Source: Bacillota bacterium (lineage in GTDB: Bacteria > Bacillota > Clostridia > Acetivibrionales > DSM-1351). From it: a stretch of 64,000 nt of DNA. Below the pieces are notes generated by a model. It had not been told where the DNA came from, did not search any database, and saw only the letters and a list, made by a program, of their open reading frames with translations. The position numbers and the translations under genes are program-made. Positions 52,833-61,300 of this stretch are shown here, in pieces; the stretch's first letter is position 1, and each line of letters starts with the position of its first letter. The stretch covers positions 88,247-152,246 of the forward strand of contig JAEXFI010000008.1 of the NCBI GenBank assembly GCA_023400235.1, written 5' to 3'.

Positions 52833-55238
52833 GTGATCAGATTTCTTCGTTTTATCAGTGATAAATTTTTAGACAAACGGCTGGATTTCCGTGTGCGGCT
52901 GTTCAATGTGCTGGCAATGGCGGGCATGACGATTGGTATCACAATGTCGGCTGCGGGCCTTTTTACAAACGCAGGATCCTGGAATGTATTGGTTAACCTG
53001 ATTTCTGCAGCGTTTGCATTCTGCTTGCTGTACTACTCCTACAAGAGCGGCAAATATCAGCAGTGCTACATGTTCACTACGATTATCATATTTCTGATTC
53101 TGTTTCCTGTCTTATTTTTTATCAGCGGAGGTTATCACAGCGGAATGCCTTCGTTCTTTGTGTTTGCTGTTTTATTTACGGCCTTTATGCTGGAAGGCAA
53201 AAAAATGATTGTGATGGCAAGCATAGAAATGCTGGTCTATATAGGAATCTGCCTGATTGCGTATGCTTATCCCCAAAGCGTCCGCTTTTTTCAAACGGAA
53301 CTGGACTTTTTAATGGACATCATGATTGGATTTTCCAGCGTCAGCCTCGTGCTGGGTCTTACCCTGTCCATTCATTTCAGAATGTACAACAAACAGCAGA
53401 GGGAGCTTGAAACCGCCCGGGAAGAGGCGCTCCGGTTCAGCAAAGCAAAAAGTAATTTTCTCGCTAATATGAGCCATGAAATCCGAACTCCCATCAATGT
53501 CATGCTGGGCATGAACGAAATGGTTATCAGGGAAAAGAGATTGGAGCAGGTCAGGGACTACAGCCTGAATATCCAAAACGCAGGCAAGACACTTCTGACT
53601 CTCATCGACAATATTCTGGATATGTCAAAAATTGAATCGGGCAAGCTGGAAATCGTATCTGAAAACTACCAGACGTCAGATTTGATTGATGATCTTGTCA
53701 TGATTGGAATGGAACAGGTGGGCCGGTACGGTCTCGAGTTTGAGGTTCAGGCTGATGAAAGCCTGCCTTGCGGACTGACGGGTGATTTCATACATATCAA
53801 ACAGGTGGCTGCCAACTTTCTAAGCAATGCGGCAAAATATACAAAGCAGGGCGGCGTCACACTTTCCTTTGGTGGGAAGCCGGGAAAGTCGAACGATGAA
53901 ATACTGCTCTGCATAGCTGTTTCCGATACGGGAATCGGAATCAAAGAAGAAAACATCGCCCTGCTGTTTGATGCGTTCACCCGAGGGGACCTCCAAACCC
54001 ACCGGAACATTGAAGGCACCGGGCTGGGTCTTGCTATAGCGAAAAATTTCACCGATCTGATGCAGGGGTGTATTGAGGTAAAAAGCTGCTTGGAGCGCGG
54101 CAGCACCTTTTCCGTGGAGATTCCGCAAAAGGTTTACAATAAAGCCCCGCTCCATGCGCGAACGATAACGGCAAAAGAGGAAATGACAAGGGAAGGCAGC
54201 TTTATTGCTCCCGATGGTAATGTCCTTGTGGTGGATGACAGTACAGAAAATCTGTTGGTCGTAAAATCCCTGCTTTCGCGGACACTGCTTCGGGTGGATA
54301 CGGCCATAAGCGGAAAAGAATGTATCAGGGCGGTTACGAAAAAACGGTATCATGTTATTCTAATGGATTATATGATGCCCGATATGGACGGTATCGACAC
54401 CCTGCGCGCTTTGAAGGAAATACCCGGCTTTGATACGCCGGTGGTGGCCCTGACCGCCAATATTGTGGCTGGGGTAAAGCAAACCCTACTGAATGCCGGG
54501 TTTATGGGGTACCTATCCAAGCCTGTCATATGGAAGGATTTGGAGGAGGTGCTCATGGGCCTTCTTCCCCCAGACCTTATCAGGGTCAGCAATCGGTGCG
54601 CACAGAAGCTGATTCCCCCCGAGATTAGAAATAAGCTTGCGAGGGAAGCAGCTGTTTACGGCATTACCTTGGCGGAGGGGTTGGACTATTTGGGTGGTGA
54701 TATACTCCAGTACAAGAATCTGGCGACGTTTTTTGTGGAAAATTACGACAGGGGCAAGCAGGAAGCGGCGAAAGCTGAGTCACAAAAAGATAGGCAGAGC
54801 CTGAAATTTACTGTTCATTCCCTCAAGAGCAAAGCAAGAGCCGTGGGGGCTGTCAATCTTTCCGATACTGCTGCCAAGGTGGAAAAGCAGTGTATGGAGG
54901 CAAACGATGCGTATATAGAAGTTACCATGCCCATCCTGTATTATGAATGGAGCCGGGCGCAGGAAGGCTTAAAGCAGCTTGTCACAGGAATTAAGGAGCT
55001 GATTGCCGGGCAGAGTGAAACAGAAAACACCGGCATCAGCATGGAGGAGCTGCTGGTACTTTTCAAACACAACCGGCAGCCGGATGCTCTTGCGGCACTT
55101 GAACGCATGATTGCCCTGTCCCACAGGACGGAAATAAAAGAACGCCTGCGGGAAATCCGGCAAAAGGTTGACGAGGTAGAATTTCGGGAAGCGGAGCGCC
55201 TCCTGATCGGCATGGGAGGTGATGCAGTTGGACGATAA
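52833..55238 (+). CDS. Hybrid histidine kinase with receiver and HPt domains
   Basis: 801 residues. Six or so membrane helices (about 25-190) form a compact sensor without an extracellular domain. Then HisKA (H in NFLANMSHEIRTPINVMLGM), HATPase_c (FLSNAAKYTKQ, SDTGIGIKEENI, EGTGLGLAIAKN), receiver (Asp in VILMDYMMPDMDG, Lys in YLSKP) and HPt (His in FTVHSLKSKARAVGA). All phosphorelay residues are present. GTG 52833 has GGGGGG 6 bases upstream. The regulator gene overlaps its 3' end by 11 bp. Codons differ from the core genes upstream, consistent with acquisition. Confidence 0.93.
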   Translation: MIRFLRFISDKFLDKRLDFRVRLFNVLAMAGMTIGITMSAAGLFTNAGSWNVLVNLISAAFAFCLLYYSYKSGKYQQCYMFTTIIIFLILFPVLFFISGGYHSGMPSFFVFAVLFTAFMLEGKKMIVMASIEMLVYIGICLIAYAYPQSVRFFQTELDFLMDIMIGFSSVSLVLGLTLSIHFRMYNKQQRELETAREEALRFSKAKSNFLANMSHEIRTPINVMLGMNEMVIREKRLEQVRDYSLNIQNAGKTLLTLIDNILDMSKIESGKLEIVSENYQTSDLIDDLVMIGMEQVGRYGLEFEVQADESLPCGLTGDFIHIKQVAANFLSNAAKYTKQGGVTLSFGGKPGKSNDEILLCIAVSDTGIGIKEENIALLFDAFTRGDLQTHRNIEGTGLGLAIAKNFTDLMQGCIEVKSCLERGSTFSVEIPQKVYNKAPLHARTITAKEEMTREGSFIAPDGNVLVVDDSTENLLVVKSLLSRTLLRVDTAISGKECIRAVTKKRYHVILMDYMMPDMDGIDTLRALKEIPGFDTPVVALTANIVAGVKQTLLNAGFMGYLSKPVIWKDLEEVLMGLLPPDLIRVSNRCAQKLIPPEIRNKLAREAAVYGITLAEGLDYLGGDILQYKNLATFFVENYDRGKQEAAKAESQKDRQSLKFTVHSLKSKARAVGAVNLSDTAAKVEKQCMEANDAYIEVTMPILYYEWSRAQEGLKQLVTGIKELIAGQSETENTGISMEELLVLFKHNRQPDALAALERMIALSHRTEIKERLREIRQKVDEVEFREAERLLIGMGGDAVGR

Positions 55239-55860
55239 AAATGCAGTTTTGATTGTGGACGATGATCCGGTACTTCTTAAGATGGCGGGGGAAATACTAA
55301 GGGAAAATTATGCGGTAAGCTGTGTGAAGTCAGGGTATGAGGCGGTTGCCCTGCTGCAGACGGACTATATGCCCGACATCATCCTGCTGGACATCGATAT
55401 GCCTGGAATGAGCGGCTTTGACACACTGGCCGTGATGAGGGAAATGGAGGATGTGCAGGGTATTCCTATTGTGTTTCTCACGGGGGTGACCAAAACAGAA
55501 GCGGAGCTGAAGGGGCTGTCCTGCGGCGCGGTGGACTACATAACAAAACCCTTTATCAAGGATATCCTGCTGGCACGGCTGAAGGTGCATCTGGAAAATG
55601 GCAAGCGGCTCCGGCAGCTTAGTATGATGGAGAAAAACAGGCAGGAAATCCGGATTGACGAGGAGAAATTTGAGCAGACCTCCGCCGATTTAAACGACAC
55701 GGAGAAGAAAATATTACGGCTGATTGCGCTGGGATACACCAATCAGGAAATCGGTGAGACTCTCCACTATTCCTATAACTATGTAAAAAAAGTGATCGGT
55801 ACGATCTATGAGAAAAAGAGCGTCAATAAAAGAAGTGAATTGAAAAAACTATTTTTATAA
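55228..55860 (+). CDS. Response regulator with LuxR-type DNA-binding domain
   Basis: 210 residues. The receiver (1-120) has DDD (11-13), phospho-Asp in IILLDIDMPGMSGFD, Thr in FLTGVT and Lys in YITKPF. A linker helix follows, then a short LuxR-type HTH (LNDTEKKILRLIALGYTNQEIGETLHYSYNYVKKVIGTIYEK). TTG 55228 is chosen because GGGAGG lies 8 bases upstream; ATG 55222 is too close. It forms a four-step phosphorelay with the hybrid kinase. The likely targets are the genes that follow, beyond a terminator. Confidence 0.92.
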   Translation: MDDKNAVLIVDDDPVLLKMAGEILRENYAVSCVKSGYEAVALLQTDYMPDIILLDIDMPGMSGFDTLAVMREMEDVQGIPIVFLTGVTKTEAELKGLSCGAVDYITKPFIKDILLARLKVHLENGKRLRQLSMMEKNRQEIRIDEEKFEQTSADLNDTEKKILRLIALGYTNQEIGETLHYSYNYVKKVIGTIYEKKSVNKRSELKKLFL

Positions 55861-55889
55861 CAATATTTTATACAAAAGCCGGGAGTGTT

Positions 55890-55913
55890 AAAAAAAGCCT
55901 CTGGCTTTTTTTT
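55890..55913 (+). terminator. Terminator after the two-component pair
   Basis: AAAAAAAGCC-TCT-GGCTTTTTTT, a perfect 10-bp stem with an extended T tract. Confidence 0.93.
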
Positions 55914-56008
55914 TGCCCATTTTAGAAAAGAGGTAACTTTTAGGGTGTACCTGTTGGTTCCAAGAAATGTTATTTTAAACACAGGCGAAAACGGAAAGGG
56001 GTGATTTT

Positions 56009-56455
56009 ATGATTTGGCCGATTCGGGGGCCTGTCCACGGTGTTTATTATGCGAACGCCCGGCTGACGCGGGTGGTATCCGACGAAGTGAGCGGCGAGCT
56101 TCGGATACGGGCGGTTTTCGATGAACGGGAGGAACGGGTGCTTGTCTACGAAGGCATGTATTACAGCCAGCTGGATGAACGCAGCGTAGGGCTTGTGGTT
56201 ACCCTTGCTGCCGAAATCACGCCGGTGCAGCTCATAGAGCCGGAGCACAGACAGGCAGCAGCACGGCTCTATGACGAGTGCGGGGCGAACGATGCTTTTC
56301 TAGGGGATATGCACAGACGGGGAAGTCGATTATTTATCCACTACACGGACAGGGGCGGGTATCTTGTTCTGGCAAAGCGTCTAATATGGGAAAATCCGGA
56401 TGCAAGCCTGAAAGCCGACGGAAACACAAACGGAATATCTTCATCCACCGGTTGA
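56009..56455 (+). CDS. Unknown 148-residue protein, GC-rich
   Basis: A soluble protein starting MIWPIRGPVHGVYYANARL. AAAGGGGTGATTTT precedes the ATG, a good ribosome site. It is mostly charged, with a beta-rich first half (LRIRAVFDEREERVLVYEGM) and a helix (HRQAAARLYDECGANDAFL). No signal peptide, no membrane segment. Its GC content is much higher than that of the two collar genes just downstream, so it has a separate origin. No family recognised; its place between the phosphorelay and the surface genes suggests the same locus. Confidence 0.65.
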   Translation: MIWPIRGPVHGVYYANARLTRVVSDEVSGELRIRAVFDEREERVLVYEGMYYSQLDERSVGLVVTLAAEITPVQLIEPEHRQAAARLYDECGANDAFLGDMHRRGSRLFIHYTDRGGYLVLAKRLIWENPDASLKADGNTNGISSSTG

Positions 56456-56522
56456 TATAAGCATCAAAAATCCAATTTATAATGATTCTGGGAAAATTTA
56501 TACGGAGAGAGGAGGAATAGTA

Positions 56523-56771
56523 TTGGAGACTTGTATAGGAGATATTGGATTATTTTCCTTTGATTTCGCCTTAATGGATTGGCTGCCCTGCGAAGGACAG
56601 ACCTTGAATATTACTGACTATGAAACGCTTTTTGCTTTAATCGGCAATAGATATGGCGGTAATGGCATAACAACCTTTTGTCTGCCGGATTTAAGAAATG
56701 TGTTACCAATGAAGGAGATGGGAATGCATTATTGCATCGCAACTGCTGGTGTATACCCGCAGCGGAATTAA
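56523..56771 (+). CDS. Mini phage tail-collar-domain protein, copy 1
   Basis: 82 residues from TTG 56523, with GAGGAGG 8 bases upstream. The pattern IGDIGLFSFDFALMDWLPCEGQ, then ALIGNRYGGNGITTFCLPDL is the tail-collar/microcystin-dependent-protein fold. The usual long middle part is missing and the chain goes straight to the C-terminal motif GMHYCIATAGVYPQRN, which resembles the YCIALQGIFPSRN end of full-length family members. No signal peptide. A second copy follows 28 bp later. Confidence 0.8.
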   Translation: METCIGDIGLFSFDFALMDWLPCEGQTLNITDYETLFALIGNRYGGNGITTFCLPDLRNVLPMKEMGMHYCIATAGVYPQRN

Positions 56772-56799
56772 TTAAAACGAATGTATGGAGGTTAAAATT

Positions 56800-57042
56800 A
56801 TGGATTATTTTTTAGGACAGATCGTACTTTTTCCCTATGGCTTTGCACCCATGGGATGGCTGGTTTGCAATGGGCAGGTATTAAATGTTATGCAATATCA
56901 AGCAGTATTTTCTCTGATTGGTAATAAATTTGGAGGGAATGGGTCTACAACTTTTTGTGTACCGAATCTGCAGGGTGCTGAGCCAGTGCCCGGTATGGGT
57001 TATTATATTTGCATGCAAGGACTTTATCCGGTAAGAGCATAA
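56800..57042 (+). CDS. Mini phage tail-collar-domain protein, copy 2
   Basis: 80 residues with ATG after TGGAGGTTAAAATT. FLGQIVLFPYGFAPMGWLVC, SLIGNKFGGNGSTTFCVPNL and GMGYYICMQGLYPVRA match copy 1 domain for domain, so the pair arose by duplication and diverged. Same deletion of the middle part. Probably co-expressed with copy 1 and the discoidin gene 41 bp downstream. Confidence 0.8.
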   Translation: MDYFLGQIVLFPYGFAPMGWLVCNGQVLNVMQYQAVFSLIGNKFGGNGSTTFCVPNLQGAEPVPGMGYYICMQGLYPVRA

Positions 57043-57083
57043 GAAGCCTACCAGATAGAATGATGGAAAGGATGGATAACAAT

Positions 57084-58130
57084 ATGAGTAATATAGCCTT
57101 GAACAGGCCCGCTGATGCCAATAGCTCTGTATACCCCTTTATACCAGGAAGAAGTGTTGATGGCAAAGTAACACCGATTTACCGATGGATGGGTTCTTCT
57201 CCGATACCAGCTGCAGGGATACCTGCACCAAACTGGTTAAGAGTTGATTTAGGCAGTAATGTATGGATTAACCGTTGGGTAGTAAGGCAAATGGGAAGCC
57301 TTGGGTGGACAGCGGATTATAATCTGTCAGATTACAAATTACAGGGAAGTCTGGACAATGCAATCTGGTTCGATCTGGATGCTGTAGCAGACAATTCCCT
57401 GAGCAGCACGGATCGGGCTTTTACGGCTACTAAGGTAAGATGGGTTCGTGTATACATAACAAAGGGACTACGAAACAATACGAACTTCGCATCAATTTCA
57501 GAACTGGAGATTTATGATGCACCTGCAACGGACGCCACATTGTCCGCGCTCAGTATATCAAACGGGATAGCCGGGGTTACCCTGACACCAAGCTTTGTAA
57601 AAACAACGCTTGTCTATGCAATATCGGTTGGATATGATACGGCCTTTGTGATGGTTACTCCAATGGTTACGGATCCGAATGCGGCGGTTACCGTGAATGG
57701 CGTATCAGTTCCATCGGGACAAACATCTGCACCGGTTGGCGTGGCAGCAGGGGTAGTTACGGCTATTCCCATAGTGGTTACTCCGGCTATTGGCGCACCA
57801 CAGACCTATACTGTTAACGTGACAAGAGCAAGCAGTCCATATCTGAACAATCTGGTAATCGCAGCCGGAAGAAGTACAATAGTCCTCAATCCGAACTTTG
57901 CAAAAGGTACATTGGTTTATGCTGCTTCATTACCGAGTGGTACTACTCTGGTAAATGTTACCGCTACAACAGAGGTAAGTAATGTTTCTCTGAAAATTAA
58001 TAATGAAGCTGCAATCAGCGGAACAGTAAAATCGATTACGCTTACTTCTGCACAAAATCAGATTAAGGTGGACATTACCTCCGGGATTGGTACAGATCAA
58101 AAAACATATCTTGTTAATTTGATCAGATAA
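57084..58130 (+). CDS. Discoidin (F5/8 type C) and cadherin-like beta-sandwich protein
   Basis: 348 residues from ATG 57084, with AAGGATGG 8 bases upstream. Residues about 1-150 are a carbohydrate-binding-type discoidin domain (NIALNRPADANSSV, WLRVDLGSNVWINRWVVRQM, VRWVRVYITKG, SELEIYD). Two cadherin-like PF12733 domains follow (LSALSISNGIAGVTLTPSFV... and LNNLVIAAGRSTIVLNPNFA...). No signal peptide or anchor is visible, unusual for an adhesin. It may need a non-Sec route or a partner such as the collar proteins. Confidence 0.82.
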   Translation: MSNIALNRPADANSSVYPFIPGRSVDGKVTPIYRWMGSSPIPAAGIPAPNWLRVDLGSNVWINRWVVRQMGSLGWTADYNLSDYKLQGSLDNAIWFDLDAVADNSLSSTDRAFTATKVRWVRVYITKGLRNNTNFASISELEIYDAPATDATLSALSISNGIAGVTLTPSFVKTTLVYAISVGYDTAFVMVTPMVTDPNAAVTVNGVSVPSGQTSAPVGVAAGVVTAIPIVVTPAIGAPQTYTVNVTRASSPYLNNLVIAAGRSTIVLNPNFAKGTLVYAASLPSGTTLVNVTATTEVSNVSLKINNEAAISGTVKSITLTSAQNQIKVDITSGIGTDQKTYLVNLIR

Positions 58131-58302
58131 TATCTGGATTAACAATCACTACCCTTGTTTGTGTAGGGGAGTATTAAATGATAAAAATACAATCACAATA
58201 CAAATTTCCACATCATTGAGATAAGAAACTAATGGTATAGAACGTGGATTCATTACTTTTTGTGCTTTGAATCTGCATTTTCTTAAGGAGGAATTGGCTT
58301 TT

Positions 58303-61300
58303 ATGAGAAGAAAATGGAAAGTTAGTATTAGCATAGTATTGGTTTTATTATTAAACCTTATTATGATTCCTTATGCAAAACCGTATGAAGTCATGGCAAT
58401 ATCCCGGACTACTACGCTGACGGATACGCAGGAGGAGGATGCATTTACCGATAATTATCTTTTTGTGGGCAGTGCATATTCAAAGACAGACCGTCAACAA
58501 TCAGGATTTATGGATGGCTCAGCGACATATTTTTCAAGCTGGGTGGGTGCTGATGAGGGTTTGCCCTCCACTTATCAAAGATCGGCAATTAAATTAGATA
58601 TCTCCGGTATCAGCGGAACTATCACATCGGCTACGTTAAAAATTCATGTAATGGATGTGGTAGGGGATCCGATTGTGAATTTAATCAAAACGACGGATGA
58701 CACATGGTCAGCACAAAACAATAAATTTCCAAACTATAGTCCAACGGATTATATTAATGGTTACTCGTCAACACCTGTTACCGATGCAAATTCAGACATT
58801 ACCTTTACTGTAACCGATTATCTGCAGGACAGGGTAGATGAGGAAGCTTCCTACATCTCCTTTGTCTTAACAGGTCAGGAAGGATCGGGTATAACGAGCT
58901 ATTTTAGCTTTGTGAATATGCTGAATGCCTCTGGCAGTGGTTTCACACCTTCGCTTACCATTACTTACGACGCAGTCAATGCACCGACTGTTTCCTCATC
59001 TGAGAGTATTACCAATGATGCGACTCCCACCTGGACATGGAGCCCCGATAGCACATATCCGGGCAAGGGGACTTACCGCTATAAGCTAGATAGCGATGCC
59101 TGGTCGAGTATAACGACGGACACGGCATATACACCCGGCAGTAACCTGGCTGATGGGCTGCATTATTTATACGTTCAGGAATCGAATGGTACAAATTGGT
59201 CAAGAAGAGGAAGTTATACAATTACAGTGGATACTGTTCCACCGAGTGCACCGACAGTTTCCTCACCTGAGAGTATTACCAATGATGCAACTCCAACCTG
59301 GACATGGACTGCAGGAGGTGGAGGTAATGGAACCTACCGGTATGAGCTGGATGATAGTGAGCTATCCTCCGGTGCAACCGAAACCACCTCAACGACCTTT
59401 ACAGCCGGAGTACTGAGCGAGGGAGTGCATACCCTGTATGTTCAGGAAGGAGATGCTGCCGGAAACTGGTCAAACAGTGGAAACTTTGCCGTAACAGTGG
59501 ATACTGCTGCCCCGGCTGCCCCAACTGTCCCGGATATGATTGCGGCTTCTGACACTGGTAGTTCGGATACCGATAATATAACCAATGATACAACCCCAAC
59601 CTTTACAGGAACTGCTGAGGAGGGCAGCCAGGTGACCTTGTTTGATACGGATGGTACAACTGATCTTGGGACTTGTATCGCAGATGCTTCCACGGGAGTG
59701 TGGACGATTACTTCGTCTGCATTTGCTGAGTCAAGCAGCGGAACAATCCACAATATTACTGCGAAAGCAGCGGATGCAGCAGGAAATATCTCGGATGCTT
59801 CTGCCAGTGTTTCCATTACCATTGATACAGCAGCAATAGCTCCTTCTGTTCCTGACTTGGCAACGGAATCTGATACAGGATATTCAACTTCTGATGATAT
59901 AACGAATGATACAACGCCAACCTTTGTTGGAACGGCGGAAGCGGGTAGTACGGTAACGCTGTATGAATCCTCGGCAATTCTTGGCACTGCGGCGGCAGAT
60001 GTCTCCGGTAATTGGAGCATTACCTCGTCAGAGCTTATGGCTGGTTTTCATTCAATTACGGCTAAGGCAACTGATATCGCCGGTAATGTTAGTGTGGAGT
60101 CAGGTGCAATCGTGATTACAATTGACACTGTCAATCCGGCAACAGTGACATCAGTAACGGTAAAGACAGCACCGACCAAGACAACTTATACGGCAGGTGA
60201 TTCCCTTGACCTTACCGGGCTTGTGGTGACACTGCATAAAAGTGACAGTTCAGCGGAGGAGGTAGCCTTTGCCGATTTCGGAGCAAAGGGAATTACTGCT
60301 GCTCCGACAAATGGCACGGTACTTTCCGTCAGCGATACCTCTGTCAACATCAGGTATACAGCAGACAACAAATCGGTGAGCCAATCCATCACGGTCAGCG
60401 CGGCACCTGTGGTGAATAGTGCAACTATTAGCCCGACAGGCATAAACTATGATCTTAATTCACCTGCCGATGTAGTCACCACCATCACCTGGAACAGTGC
60501 CAGTACGGTTACTGATGTGGTTTACAGCACAACCTCTTTGACAACACCTGACGTTTACGTTGTCTCTGGGAGCGCATTGACTATCAAGAGTAGTTACATC
60601 AATACACTGGGAATCTCAGAAGGCGATGACATGAAATTTAAAATCTCCTTTGATAAAGGGAATTCCCTAATCCTTACCGTCAACATTGTTAACAGTTATA
60701 CTCCCTCTACCAATGCCGGACTGAACAGCTTAACAGTAAATGACAACCCGGTAAGCGGATTTGATCCAAACACAACTATATATAACGTGGCACTTCCCTA
60801 CGGCACTACTTCGGTATTGGTCGGAGCAGTACCGGAGGAGGCACACGCCGTGGCAGTCATTGCGCAGGCGCAGGTTCTGCCCGGTGATGCAACGGTCGTG
60901 GTGACCGCCGAGGATAAGACAACTACAAAAAGTTACACTATCCACTTTACTCTGGGAGCTGCACCTACCACCCATAGCATTACCCTTCAAAGCAGCGGCA
61001 ACGGAACGGTGAGCGCCAATGTCTACTCTGCAGCAAAGGATACTTGGGTCACACTGACCGCAGCTCCGGATACCGGCTACCGCTTTAAGGAGTGGCAGGT
61101 TGTAGATGGCGGTGTGACGATAACAGATAATAAATTCACTATGCCGGACAATCATGTAACGTTGAAAGCAATTTTTGAACAAATCCCTGCAACTGCTTAT
61201 CAGGTCGCAGTAAATGGCAGTTATGCAACCACAAGCGGTGCAGGCAGCTATTCCGCGGGAGATATTGTCACTGTAAATGCAGGAAGCCGCAGCAGCTATA

